From Turnera subulata (lineage: Eukaryota; Streptophyta; Magnoliopsida; Malpighiales; Passifloraceae), in assembly GCA_028386065.3 (NCBI GenBank), contig JAKUCV010001846.1, positions 1-64,000 of the forward strand: 64,000 bases of DNA, written 5' to 3'. The translations under genes were made by a program, and so were the position numbers. Of this stretch, positions 18,533 through 30,189 are shown piece after piece (the stretch's first letter is position 1; every line of letters begins with the position of its first letter). The notes below the pieces were generated by a model that did not search any database, was not told the origin of the DNA, and saw only the letters and a list, made by a program, of their open reading frames with translations.

Positions 18533-20913
18533 TGAAGCGCCCCGACCCGTATTTACCGTAACACAGTAAACACGTGCCGAAACTATTCACAATGATAGAA
18601 CAGACAGTACAACGTGCAAATATCATACAATAACAACTATCAATACAACTATCACCCACACTCGGGGACCATTATTCAAACCCAACACAGTGCTCTCAGC
18701 AGCAGCAGATAGTATCAGTAATATACATATCACAGGAAATCAGCAATACAGCAATATAAGCAATAGAATAGCAGCGGAAGACTTATGCACATGTAACGGC
18801 GGTATGGATCCGGAGTCAGGTGGAGAAGAAAGCAGCAGCCATCGAACGTCGTACCTGAACTACGGAAACAACTTAACCTACGGGATGAAACCCCGCAGGC
18901 GAGGGGTGAGTCCGAAGTGCTCACCGACGAAGGATAAACAGTGATATGCAAGCAACCGTAATACTTAAAAGCAATCACAGACAAGCGACAACATATCTCA
19001 GCAACTGAACCAAGGCCAAAAGAATGCTTAATTATTATTACCAATTTTATCTTCCGGGCCCCCGTCACTGGACAAGCTAGGGTCGTACCTGGTAATCAAT
19101 TAATTCCGGATGCTAGGTCATAAACCAATCCTCATATCAGAACAACCGGATATTCGGCATATCCAAGCCACCGCGGATATTCGGCATATCCGAGCCACTG
19201 GGTATTCGGTATACCCTAACCACAGGCGACGTCATGCCAACCAGATATTCGGCATATCTGAGCCACTGCGGATATTCGGCATATCCGAGCCACCGCGGAT
19301 ATTCGGCATATCCGAGCCACTGGGTATTTGGTATACCCTAACCACAGGCATGACGGGCCAACCAAACCAAAAACCGGCCATAGCATCCCAAAATTAATTT
19401 TCAAACCATCGGGTCGTACCACTACCTCCATATGACAATTATATCACCATCTCAAATCAATTCCAATCTCAATCCCAATTTCTTTTTCATAATTTCCACA
19501 GTCAATAGTTCAACATCAATCTCAGCATAATATCCACAGAATCAATATCACAGTCCGAAAGCAACAATAATATCCACAGCAGATATTCAGCCAACAACCA
19601 ACAGTTCAATAGTTCAATCGAACAACAAAGCACACAAAGTACTACAGGCAACATAACAAGGGTTATCCATCCTCACCTTAGCCGATATCAACTATGAAAC
19701 TGTTCAGCAAGTTCCAAGTCCGGTTCCTCAGCAAATGGTTCGTTATCAACTCCTATATCAATCAAATAATATGCACATATAAGATGGTATGCAAATGTTA
19801 TGCTAATACTATATACCGTATATTAAATATAACCTCGGCTCGGTTACTCTCCCGGATTAATTTTCCATTATCGTCATCATTCACCATTTATTTCAAGTGT
19901 CAAAAATACCCTTCTATACTTATTCCTATACCCGGGTACTATTCCGGTATTTTACTACCTTGATAATACCCTTTCCAAAATTTATTTCCTAGGTATGTAC
20001 TTTCCAAAATTTTATTTCTCCAAATTATTATTTCCTTCCCATATGTTATATACCATGTATTTTCCAAAATTAATTTCCTCAAAATATTTATTTTCCATAC
20101 CATAATATATATTCCCCAACCTCATTTTTATTTTCTTCCATTTAATTTTCTTTTCTCCAGATTTATTTCTTTTTTTTTTAATCCGGACTGGGCCCAGAAC
20201 CCAAGCCCAGGCTCAAGGCCCGAGCTAAGCCCAGGCGCACAGGATCAAGGCAGCCGGCCCAGGCGCACAGGACCAGCCCAGACCCGCGCCAGGCCTAGCA
20301 CCCATGGTCTCAGCCCAACAATCCCAAATCCAAAGCCCAACCATCCAGCCTATACCCTGACCTATTTACGCAACCCGTGACCCAAACCCACTCGGGTCAG
20401 ACCCGCGACCATCCGGGTCACCCATGCTCATGGCTNAGAAATGTGTAGCAGTAGGTTGCAGGGGAAGAAGATGGTATGCAAGGTGAGGCAGAAGAATTGT
20501 AGTTTAAATTGGCGTGCAAATTACTGGTTAATCACAAGTGGAATAGGTAGTTCACAGGCTGAATAGGAATTGGCGGCTGAATAATTGAACTTCAATTATG
20601 CAGTTACTATGCTGCATGTGAAGTGTGGCCCACCTGGACCAGAAAATATCCGGTATACCCACTTATCTTATTTCTGGTCCGATAATTCGAGAATAAACTC
20701 GGCTTTTTCCGAAGATTCCCGGACCCGGAAAAATCCCAACTTGGTCCGTAAAATCCACAGAAAAATCCCAAGCGTAGGACTATGCTCGATTTCAGAATTC
20801 AAAGCTCGATTTACCATAATTTAATTACCTAAGATTAAAAATTCAATGGTAAATTACTGTACATTAACTTAAACAGTCCCGGTAAAAATGAAATTTTTAC
20901 CTGGGCTGTTACA
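18533..20913 (-). mobile_element. Nested solo LTR of a divergent subfamily
   Basis: The 2381-bp solo LTR has ends TGTAACAGCCCAGG (minus, 20913) and GGGGCGCTTCA (18533) and a perfect 5-bp target duplication GATGA (18528-18532 and 20914-20918). It lacks the polypyrimidine tract. Its palindromic array uses a different motif (19148-19338). An N at 20436 falls where the GC-rich block should be, so part of the LTR may be missing from the assembly there. Confidence 0.9.
19148..19338. repeat. Array of seven inverted repeats of a second type
   Basis: GGATATTCGGCATATCC occurs four times. Compensated variants are AGATATTCGGCATATCT, GGGTATTCGGTATACCC and GGGTATTTGGTATACCC. The position inside the LTR matches the GGGAT-N4-ATCCC array of the other copies, but the sequence is unrelated. 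Confidence 0.85.
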
Positions 20914-21088
20914 GATGATAATAAAGGATATGAACCGGGATGGGTTTATTTCGCAGTATTGGCATCATAGTATACCGATTATGTGCATTTCCTTCAATAT
21001 GTGCCTGTATTACTCGGTTGTTGTGTTTGATGATTGTTGCACTGTTGATTGTTGCATTGTTGATTGTTGCATTAGCTGTGGTTTGTTT

Positions 21089-21452
21089 CGGGATGTTTAT
21101 CCCAGTATCTTGATTGGTTTTGGGATGTTTATCCCCGTGCTTTGAGTTTTGGATGTTTATTTTCCTGTCTTTTGGTATAAGAATAATGGATTAAATAATA
21201 CTTTGTGATAAGGATGTCGATCCTCGGTTTTGGATGGGATGTCTATCCCGGTATTTTGGTTAGAGATGTTGATCCCTGAGATTTGGTTTTGGATGATGAT
21301 GATATAATTGTCACGTGGTAAGTAGAGGTACGACCGGATGGTTTGAGACTGTTTTGTGGTGGCCATGATCTGGGTTACTTGTGATGGGCATGTTGATGTC
21401 GGTTTGATTGGGATGTTGATCCCTGAGTTTGTTCTTGGGATGTTGATCCCGG
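21089..21452. repeat. Array of short inverted repeats, outer LTR
   Basis: Plus-oriented version of the array: GGGATGTTTATCCC, GGGATGTCTATCCC and GGGATGTTGATCCC, plus AGGATGTCGATCCT. Arms co-vary (G/C against A/T at the first position). Confidence 0.8.
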
Positions 21453-22093
21453 GTTCTTTTTGATCTGGCATCAGGAACAGGTTAATAACCTGGTACGACC
21501 CTAGCTTATCCGTGACAGGGCCCGGAAAGATAAAATTAGAACTTGGTTTTGTTTAAGTCATTTTGGGTCTTGGACTAGTTTTGGGTCGAGTCTTTTGGAT
21601 TGTAATATTTTGGCTGTTATGCCTGTGTTTTCGACTTTGAGTAACTTATAGTGTTGCATATTGATCGTCTATCTATGGTTGTGAGCACTTTGGACTCAGC
21701 CCTCACCTACGGGCTTTCATCCCGTAGGATGAGTTATTTGTGATTCAGGCTTGATGCATTCCAGACAGGCTGCGGCGTTATCCCTTGGACAGGACTCGGA
21801 TCCATTAGTTTGCATCAGTGTCGCATACAGTGTCTTTGTGAGTTATTAAGTCTTCCGCTGTGCTATTTATTGTTATTGTTGGGCCTTGGGCCGGTTGTAA
21901 TGTTATTTGATGTTCCCGGGGTTCGGGTGACGTGTAGTTGTGTTGGGCCGAAGGGCCACTTTCATATTTTTGATTTAGGCTATTGAGCCAGAGTTTCTGT
22001 TGTATACACTGTATGCTGGACTTGTTTAGTTGGGTCGTTACAGTTCCGGCACGTGTTTACTATGTACGGTAAATACGGGTCGGGGCGTGTTTA

Positions 22094-23212
22094 TCATATT
22101 AAATTATATATTTAATTAAAAATAATTACAATAATTTGTTGAATTTTATAGTATAAGAATTTATATATTTTTTCTTAGTTAGGTGGTGCCATATTAGTTC
22201 TGCTTACAGAGGTAAACAGTATCATCGAGAGATATTAATGAAAAAAGTCAATAGAAAAAAGAACTTAAGAATTGAAATTCAGTTACAATGGTGGTTATGG
22301 GAAATAAGCGAAGGCGTGTGATTGCATAGTAAAAGGTGGTGATGGCAGTGTGCTGATTGCAAGCAGTTAGAGATAAAAAGAAAAAAACACTATTACGTCG
22401 AGATTGACAGGTTCATCTCCGGCATACTCTGCGTGAAGCCTATTGTTGTCCAGACTACCTTGCTACCTTGGCTTTCTCATTTCCATTAGGTGTTTCACAC
22501 CTGGTACAGCCTCTTGGGGAGTGCTCTAAGTTTCTTTTGTATGATGTTTCTGGAACTTTAGTTCCACGATCTGTTTCTCTCAGTGTTTGATCAATAAAGT
22601 CTTAATCATATTTCTTCAAAAAAAAAAAAACACTTACAAGGCTTTGCTTGGCTTGCAATGGTTTCCATAAACAACTTTTGAACCTAGTGAAAAGAAAAAA
22701 AAAAACTCAACAAATGCAACGACAAAAATAATAGCAAAGCATCAACCAGAGAGCTATAGTAACTTCATCGACAGAATTACATCAATCCGGAAAGTTATAG
22801 CAAAAGAAAACGCAGAAACGCAGAAAAACAGAAAAAATAGGAAAAAAATCAACCATAAAAAGAAACAACTACTTACGAGAAAACTCTAAGGGCTCTGTGT
22901 ATTAAAAGGGGTTATGGTTTTGTTTAATTTAATGAAGGGTAAAGGCATAGAGTTTATGCTTTTGTTTAATGATGGTTATTTTAGTATTTTAATTTGGGGA
23001 GGTTTGGTAGAAACATAGTAAAAAAGAAAAAAAAAACAACAATGAAAAGGAGAAAATAACTTTCGACTCAAGGGTTTGTGTATTATAAGAGTTTATATTT
23101 TTGTTTAATTTAAATTTAATGAAGGATAAAGATATAAAGTTTATACTTTTGTTTAATGAAGGATATTTTAGTCTTTTAATTTGGGGAGGTCATGCTTTTA
23201 TAGATAGTATAG
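22094..23212. other. Rest of the Helitron interior, with a LINE-like poly(A) end
   Basis: 22400-22633 resembles a transcript 3' end ('gatcaataaagtcttaatc' followed by 12 A at about 22619-22631), perhaps a LINE tail or captured 3' exon. 22900-23210 holds two copies of a segment with 'ttgtttaatttaatgaagg' (22918-22940, 23102-23130) and 'ttttaatttggggaggt'. No ORF of note is seen. Confidence 0.4.
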
Positions 23213-23412
23213 ATTAAGGGTAATTATATTAATTTGTTAGTTTTTCTAGCTTGTGCTCTATAGTTATAAATATAGAGAAACTACTTGTTATTCATTTATT
23301 ATATGACATGTCGTTTTTGTGTTTTTATATTAATACTAAGTAAGGTTATTTTTGTACTTTCGGCTGTTTTAGTTTCGACTGTTTTGTTGTCTTCGTGCTT
23401 TTATAAATAGTA
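23213..23412 (-). repeat. Second Helitron-like 5' end (minus) upstream of the DUF295 gene
   Basis: 'cttcgtgcttttataaatagtata' at about 23394-23417 is the reversed TATACTATTTATAAAAGCACGAA start. 'tattatatgacatgtc' matches repeats at 5975 and 6540. Its end runs straight into the TATA region of the gene. Confidence 0.45.
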
Positions 23413-23492
23413 TAAATATATAGGGTTAGGCTTAACATACTAATACTAAACTAAATACTGGAGAAGAGAAGGAGGAGAAGCACAAGCACAAG
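23411..23492 (+). promoter_or_regulatory. Core promoter and leader exon of the DUF295 gene
   Basis: TATA-like GTATAAATATATAG (about 23411-23424) is followed by 'aggcttaacata', which is shared with the F-box paralogue at about 15850, then a GA-rich leader ending at the donor 23492/23493. Confidence 0.5.
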
Positions 23493-24263
23493 GTGAGTAC
23501 TCCAACCGTATAACTTATCTCTCTTGTATTTCTGTTACGGCCATGATGTTTTTTCTTGATATGTCTTTTAGTTAGATATCAAATCTCAATAAACAGAATA
23601 AGATGCTACTCCATCTCTTTCTGAACCATAAAAAAACATATACAAATTTGAATTTCGATATGTTTTTTTGTTGGATACAGATATTTTTTCGATGGGTCTT
23701 TTGATATATTGTGACTTGTTATGTCTTGAATTAACAATATTATTGTTACCCAGACATAGTTTCTATAGTTAGAACATGATTCCCTTATGTATATTAATTT
23801 TTTTTTTTTGGTTAAAAATCTCTATATCGGCTACTCATCTTTTTCTATGCAATCTTTAAATTAGGTTCCAATCCTGATTCGGCAGAAACCATGACTGAAG
23901 TTTTTATTCTATATTAAATCTCATTAAATATATAGAACTAAATACTGGGGATACAATACACCACTCAAGGTTCCTAGAACGGTTTTCCTAGGTATATGCT
24001 GGTTAATTTAGTTTTGGATTGACTTTTGATTTGGTTTAATTAGAATGATAGACATCGTAATTATTACAAGTTTTTATTCGATATTAGATCTCATTAAATA
24101 TATAGAATTAAATACTGGAGATACAATACACCACTCAAGGTTACTAGAACGGTTTTCCTAAGTATATGCTGGGTAATTTAGTTTTGGATTTGGTTTAATT
24201 GCAATGATAAACATCTTAATTATTACAAGCTAATAAATGAATGAATTAATGAAGGTATTATAG
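23493..24263 (+). other. Candidate 5'-leader intron of the DUF295 gene
   Basis: The donor GTGAGTACTCCAAC is identical to that of the F-box paralogue. The acceptor ATTATAG ends about 24263, 15 bases before ATG. It contains a ~115-bp tandem duplication: 'tattaaatctcattaaatatatagaa' to 'agtatatgctg' at about 23911-24002 and again at 24082-24172. Confidence 0.5.
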
Positions 24264-24278
24264 CCAATCGATTGAAAG

Positions 24279-25298
24279 ATGGAAGGAGGGGAAGGAGAAG
24301 AAAAGAAGCAGCAGCTTGTGGAAGGAGAGAAAGGAGAAGAAGAGGAACGTCCCTCACGGCTTCAGCCTCCAGCACTTGGAACAAACCCGTGGCTAGTTTA
24401 TAGCCATGGGAAGAGATATCGTAATCAAAGTTTTTATGATGTGTCTGGAGGATCATGCCATTTGAAGAGCATTCCTGAGATGAGAAACAAGCTGATATGG
24501 AATTACTCGTATGGTTGGCTTATCCTATCACATGCAAGTAAAGATGGAACAACTCTGCCAAAGAAAGATCGTGACTGCTCCTTACTGAATCTCATCTCTA
24601 TGCAAAACATTAAACTACCTCGAATGACCAATTTTGCTACTTCCTACGTTCTACTCTCTCGGCCTCCTAACGATCCCAATTGTTACGTGATGTGTTTTCC
24701 TTTGGAGAAGCAATGTGTTATCTTTTGCAAGGTTGGGGATGTCGAATGGATTGAAAAAGAGTTACAAGACTTAGGCTTGCGGCCTGATGAGGAGGATTAT
24801 TTGGGATGTGTTAGCACCTATGATGGACAAATTCACATGCTGAGGTCTAACAAGCTCTTTTTGGTTGAAATTGAGGATTATCATGTTACTTGCACAGATT
24901 TACAAATAGAAAGATCACGCCGACCACAACTCAGCCCCCGTGTTCAACATTTACAGTCTATGGTTGAATCATCAGGCGAGCTGTTTCTGATTTATATCTT
25001 TGATTTCGGAAGATATTTTAATCATTTCGAGATCATGAAGTTAGATTCTGAGAATAAAAAGTGGGTGAGTGTCCAAAATCTGAAGGATCGTGCAATTTTC
25101 ATCAATCTTCATGGCGGCCCAATTGCTTCAATCTCCACGAAGGAATTCTCAGGTTTGAAAGAGAATACAATCTACTTCACATTGCCTGAGGACCGATTCC
25201 TTTACCACTACAATCTTGAAGAGAGAAGAGTGGCAATTTGTATGCCTTGTCCAAATGTCACACAAAATTGGCATCAGCCAATGTGGTTTTTCCCTTGA
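24279..25298 (+). CDS. DUF295 (KIB-type) protein without F-box, 339 aa
   Basis: This intact single-exon frame has an acidic, Glu/Lys-rich N-terminus (residues 1-30) where the paralogue has its F-box. DUF295 follows: NPWLVYSHGKRYRNQSFYDV (36-55), the IWNYSYGWLILSH block (73-85), LPRMTNFATSYVLLSRPPND, a central EEDYLGCVSTYDGQIHMLR and the C-terminal FEIMKLDSENKKWV (about residue 250). Proteins with this domain but no F-box occur in the family and cannot join an SCF complex by the usual route. A competitor or adaptor role is conjecture. The poly(A) signal AATAAA at 25397-25402 follows. It shares leader and donor sequence with the gene at 14221-15318, so the two are probably paralogues. Confidence 0.8.
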   Translation: MEGGEGEEKKQQLVEGEKGEEEERPSRLQPPALGTNPWLVYSHGKRYRNQSFYDVSGGSCHLKSIPEMRNKLIWNYSYGWLILSHASKDGTTLPKKDRDCSLLNLISMQNIKLPRMTNFATSYVLLSRPPNDPNCYVMCFPLEKQCVIFCKVGDVEWIEKELQDLGLRPDEEDYLGCVSTYDGQIHMLRSNKLFLVEIEDYHVTCTDLQIERSRRPQLSPRVQHLQSMVESSGELFLIYIFDFGRYFNHFEIMKLDSENKKWVSVQNLKDRAIFINLHGGPIASISTKEFSGLKENTIYFTLPEDRFLYHYNLEERRVAICMPCPNVTQNWHQPMWFFP

Positions 25299-25409
25299 TC
25301 ATCTATCTTGCTATATACATCTATCACTTACAGAAAAATGCCACCATGTAGTCCCAATAAAAAAGGAAGATTTGTTGTCTCAGTTATCCAAGTTTAAATA
25401 AAATCTGTA

Positions 25410-25850
25410 GGTTTCAGTACTATTACCATTCATGCGATGATGATGTTATAAATAGCAAAGAGCTCGTGCAAATAGTTGCAAAGCTATATGGCTATATTTT
25501 ATGGAAGAGGCTTAAGGAAAAGTCTAAACTCCTTTGCATTAGTTGAGGGAAGTTAATTAAGCCTTGAGGGAGGGATGGGATTCAGGGAGCATTGCAATCT
25601 ATTAGTTCTTTGGGCAAAACAATGCCCGAGAATTGCAAAAACTAGAAGTCAACCCAACAAATTGAGTTTCAATTCATTAACATATAATACATTAGACATG
25701 GTCTCAACATAATTATTCTTGGTTCTAATGAATAGCTGTGTTTAGTTTGCTTATAATCGGGGTATTTCCAAAGTTCAGTTTTATCACAATCCAATAGGCA
25801 ACAAACAAACGAATTTTAGGAGGAATTAGTAATTAATTTATCAATCCCAA
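25410..25850. other. Intergenic, no gene seen
   Basis: AT-rich sequence without recognisable repeats or ORFs. Confidence 0.4.
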
Positions 25851-25942
25851 CAGATAATGCTTAGGAAATTAGAGAAATTTGATTCCAATTTCTAACTTAA
25901 AAAGAAAAAAAAAAGTTAAGGGAAGTAGAATAAGGGAGAAAA

Positions 25943-26612
25943 TCAAATCCTCTGAATCAATCTTAATAATAAAAAAAAAGATATAAGAGATACTCTATTT
26001 ATTGATTTTCGGACTACCCACTTGTTCATCTCACTGCAGAACATCTCCACCGTATATGACTCAAATTGATGGCCTTCTAGGATACGCGCTACTGTAATGT
26101 TTTGCTTTTGATTATCAAATACAAAGCCAACCATAACCCGCAAGTATGCTCTTGAAAAGTGAGGGAGAGGTAGCAATTTCTTGGTTAACGGATTCAAAAT
26201 ACAATAGAACTTGCAGTCCATATCAGAGCTACACAAAAGTAGGTCATTGTAGGAGGTGAAAGGAACCTAAGGAAATTTTCTTCAGTGAGGGTTTATAGAC
26301 ATGTTCATGGAAAACTAGTTCCCTACGATCATTAAAAAATGTAAAGCTTGTACAGTGGTCAACAAAACGGGAGCCAAAGTAAGGAGTAGAGATCGGAGAG
26401 CACCAATTCTTGGAGACTAATTTGCATGCAGTGACTTCTCTGGCGCTGGGTAGTCTCTTCAATATTTCAGTCAATATTTCTTCGTCGAGATCGTTAATGG
26501 AACTTGGCACAGTTGATGATGGATGGCCTCTCCTTAGCTGAGCCGATACATCATAAGCCTTCCCTTTCTTAAATGGCTTTCCTCCTGGGAAAAAGTGCTG
26601 AAGGAAATGCAT
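25943..26612 (-). pseudogene. F-box gene with F-box-associated region, frameshifted and truncated
   Basis: The first frame (26612 to about 26270) has an F-box: INDLDEEILTEILKRLPSAR then EVTACKLVSKNWCSPIS. It continues VYKPSLKKISLG and hits a stop. The next frame continues SYNDLLLCSSDMDCKFYCIL (about 26260-26200), PLTKKLLPLP and ARILEGHQFESYTVEMF, as in F-box proteins of the At5g07610 type. A single frameshift near 26262-26280 separates them. The end runs into low-complexity sequence after KWVVRKSIN, so the C-terminal half is missing. A partial duplicate lies at 30190-30615. Confidence 0.75.
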
Positions 26613-27476
26613 AATTAACAGAGAAAGATAGTGAGATTTTTGAGAAACAAGACAGTGAGATTAAATGAAAAAAGGACACCAGAGAAACCTAATTTGATGC
26701 CTTAAAAAACACGAATGATATCATAATTTTCTTATAATTAATGAATAACACGATTCGAAAATCTAATGATGAGTATATTTTCAAGTACAAGAAGGTTTGG
26801 TTTTCAGAAAGCAAACAAGAATCCCATATTTATTGGGTAATCAATGGTCAACAAGTTCAGGAAAGTTCCTCTACTCTGTGGCTGAATATTGGGTAACCAG
26901 TTTAGTCACAAGTATGATTAACAGAACACATATTACAGCCTTCTTGCGAACAAAATAAAGCGCATGAAAATGGATGTAAAGCAACCAACTCAAGTCTTTC
27001 CAAACATATTAGTAGCACTTAGCACCACTGAATTAAAGTATCATCAAGCCCAGAAACCAAACGGGACCAGAGAGGGTTGAAGTCTAAGTAAATATTCCAA
27101 ATGTACTTGCATGAACCATGAGCATTAGACAATGAGAACATTGAAATAACATTTGTATGGCTCCACATGTTATGCTTATCATGCATTGCACAAAGCTAAA
27201 CATATTCGTATCTGAAAATTTTATCATCTTCTTAAGCACAAGATACTTCTGGTTCTTTCTTTTCCATGAATCCTATTTCTGCTTCTCGATTACGACAAGA
27301 ATTAGTGGAATTTGGCGTCGCAGCTCTCTCTTTTTTCTTAGTTATGCCATGAATAACCTTCAATGTTTTCAGCAGTTTGCTTCCACCCCCTATCCCACAT
27401 TTTTTAGGAAAAGAGGGAGAGGGAAGAGAAGGTGGTCTTCCTGAAAAGTGATGTGCCATTGGAGACAGAAGCATAT
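26613..27476. other. Intergenic region and 3' flank of the TM9SF pseudogene
   Basis: No gene is seen. The ORF at 27157-27444 shows no domain. The sequence before 27476 is probably the old 3' UTR of the TM9SF gene. Confidence 0.4.
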
Positions 27477-29406
27477 TCAGTCACTTTTTGCAGCTTGGTA
27501 AATGTGTTGAACAAATGAGAATGAAGCACGAAAACTGATTGTTCCAAGCATCAAGAAAAATGCAGAGCACATACAAGCATCACAGCCGAAGAAGAAAGAT
27601 AGCTGCATTGCATAAGACCCTTCATGTTTGACTTGGCAGAGAAGTAGATGCAGTAGACAAACATCAATACCCCCACACAACAGAGATCTGCATCAAAACA
27701 GAATAAAAGGGGTGACAATCATGGCACATCAGAAAAGAGAAGTGAAGAAGCAGATGAAGCAAAAACCATTTATCTCACTCAAGGTAAGTGACTAAAAATG
27801 AAGCTCAAAAGTAAGGGTAACCAAAATAAAATGCATAAGCACCAACTGACAAGCACCCCTTTGACATTCCAGATTTGTCACTGGTCGTCTATAAAGGAAT
27901 ATAAAAAGCGCAAGCACCCTATAGATATTGAAGAAAACGTACAGAAAACTCACATCTGCAAACTCCATTGTAGGACATACCTCCACCACCATTCATGGTC
28001 TTTGAGGGAGAGTTGAATGTATGTCATTCCAACACTCAAAATTGCAGTGAGGAGGATAACAACGACGACTGTGACAAGCAAGGTGCTGGGAAGAGTGGAT
28101 ATTTTGTAGCCCCACAAGATTGAGTATAAGTGGTGTAACTCAACAACAACAGCACTAAAAGCTAAAATACCCCAAAAAACAGTTGACAGGGTGTTTTCCT
28201 GTACCATGCTAGTGGTGGAATCTCCCTATGGTATCTTTTCGGAGCAGAAGGTGCTTGAAATTCTGACCTAAAAAGATTTCCAAGGAATCCTCCCAACGCA
28301 AGCAATGGAAAGGCCAAAAATGTGTATATGAGCAGAATGACCAAGATGGTGCCAAATGGAAGTGCAGCTGTCGCCCCATATGATACAGCAATCATGTTAA
28401 GCATGGACAGAATCACAAAAAATGGACCTGGATAAAGGATCCCAGTGAGGAGAGCACTCCTTTCCTGAAAATTGATATCTATATTGAGTAAGATGTGGAT
28501 GAACTACAGAATTATTAAAGTATTTTTGACTCATGAAAAGGAAAGGGCTCGCATGCAATAGAAAAACAGTTCTTCTTTTTCCTTATGCATCCAGTTTCAG
28601 GAAATTGATTATGGAAAGCAGCGGCAGTATACCCTCCAACAACACATGTAAGAGTATAAAGGAAGACAAAAGAAGTCCACAATGTACCACGGCTGCAGGG
28701 GTAGAGGATGCCAACAAATGCCAGAACTATAAAGCAAATCCTGGAACAGGAAATTATACTATCAATTAGAAAGTAATTATTTTCAAGAATAATACTACCA
28801 TGAGCGATTTAAGTGGCTAGAAATAAAAGGTTCACAGATTTGGTTGAGCTGTAAATGGAAAAGGCATTTGAAGTTGATTTATGAACTTATACACCAGGAA
28901 AGGGACATGTAAGTCTAATCAGATATCCCTTCAGGATAACAACTCGATGAAAATGGAATAAAGAGAAGCTGAAAAATACATAGAGACTCAAGGGTCCAAG
29001 TTCACTAACAGTGTCAGCAGTTGGGTTCCAGTACCCAAAACGCCAACAAACAAGGACATGTTTTGGTTGTATCTGAAAACATCACCGTGAATTTCAGTTC
29101 ATACAAAGAAAACCCATTACGCATTCATCCAAAAGAAAATATCAGTTCAACATCGAAAAACAAGTATCATCAATTGAAAAAGGACTAACCTGGTCGACAA
29201 AAAGGCAAGTCATAGTACCTGTGACTAACTTTAAGTGCATGACTAAGCAATACCTGGGATTGTGTAGAGGACGCACTTTGTTGACGAAGAGAGAGACTTG
29301 ATCCCCCACATTGTAACGGGTGACTGGAAGGTGATGCTATCGTGGGTTCGAGAGACAACAAGGCTAATACTGGCAAAATGAACACAAGGAGAAGAAGATG
29401 ACTCAT
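27477..29406 (-). pseudogene. TM9SF/endomembrane protein 70 gene remnant, internally deleted
   Basis: TM9SF proteins are nine-helix Golgi/endosomal membrane proteins of about 590-660 aa. Visible exons, minus: 29406 to about 29254 (signal peptide MSHLLLLVFILPVLALLSL, then in another frame VGDQVSLFVNKVRPLHNP), about 29217-29190 (YYDLPFCRP), about 29098-29010 (HGDVFRYNQN then VGVLGTGTQLLTL), 28740 to about 28600 (FVGILYPCSRGTLW, VVGGYTAAAFH), 28464-27981 (SYGATAALPFGTILVILL, REIPPLAWYR, LKDHEWWWR) and 27687-27477 (SFFFG, FFLMLGTISFRAS, end QHIYQAAKSD). The lumenal domain and first helix between YYDLPFC and HGDVFR are gone, with under 100 bp left there. One-base frameshifts lie near 29320 and near 28180. 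Remaining splice junctions are in phase. Confidence 0.85.
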
Positions 29407-30185
29407 TTTTTCAAGTGGGTTTTTTTTGAAATGGTAAAACTGGATGTAGATCAGCTACGAGGAGCCTGACCGAGTAGCCATGGCTTGCAATTTTGAGTAA
29501 AAAAGAAGTCAGAGAACCCGACGACACCACGTCTACCTTCGTTCATTATTAAAAGGGACAATGACACAGTTTTTTTTTTTTTTAAAAAAAATTTGTAGGA
29601 AACATGACACATAAATCATTATTACACAATGGGTCCGGTTATAATTTTTGTTTTCAATTTAGAACAAAAATTAAAGACAGGGCAGGACTCACTCCCAGGC
29701 CCAGACCTTGTACTCCGAGGATTTGTTATTTTGTTTTAATCTTCATCAATCTTCATCATATGACCAAGAAAAGTTGACCCAATAATGTTCTCAAATTTCC
29801 AGTATTATTTTTTTTGTCACAAACATATGAAAATTTCCACTGTTCCTTTCTTTCTCTGCTTTCAAATTGCTTTCTTACTCGATTGATTTGACTTAGGAAT
29901 ATAGACTACGACGAGCTAAAACATATCACAACAGGGAAAAAAAAAATATTAGAAATAATGTTGGATAAAGAATATAATTGCATCGCTAAACAATGTTTAT
30001 AAAACAGTTTTACAAAAGGGAAAGTCATGGAGACATTTCTTTTATTGGTTCATTTTTGGACAAATCATCAGTAATGTTGTCCTGCATCTGCTCTTGTTCT
30101 GTTCTATCCCTCACAGAATCCTCGTCTGTGCCATCAATGTACTCTTATCAAATTCTGTGTAACGAACAGAGATAAATTAGAAAAA
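29407..30185. other. Upstream region of the TM9SF remnant, no gene seen
   Basis: A T13/A8 run lies at 29568-29590. A 60-codon ORF at 29993-30175 has no recognised domain. Nothing else is supported. Confidence 0.35.
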
Positions 30186-30189
30186 TCAA

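Larger units (their letters stand above)
16889..22088 (+). mobile_element. Tekay-type solo LTR, plus orientation, split by a nested LTR
   Basis: It starts TGTAACAGCCCGGG (16889) and ends GGGGCGT near 22088, where the last four bases of the usual end are lost. Its own sequence totals about 2.81 kb once the insert at 18533-20913 and the duplicated GATGA are removed. Flanks ATTTA (16884-16888) and GTTTA (22089-22093) are a possible imperfect target duplication. The Helitron sequence continues on the right exactly where it broke off on the left. Its inverted-repeat array is at 21089-21452. Confidence 0.8.
16044..23213 (-). mobile_element. Helitron-like element, minus orientation, with nested LTR insertions
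   Basis: In minus orientation it starts A|TCTATACTATC...AAAGCATG (23213) and ends 'cacgtgaaaaaaaCTAG'|T (16044), which fits the Helitron rule of insertion between A and T with TC and CTRR ends. The other Helitron (57088-60361) has the same kinds of ends. No Rep/helicase gene is visible, so it is non-autonomous. It is interrupted by the LTRs at 16889-22088. The 3' subterminal hairpin is weak, so the assignment rests mainly on the ends. Confidence 0.55.
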
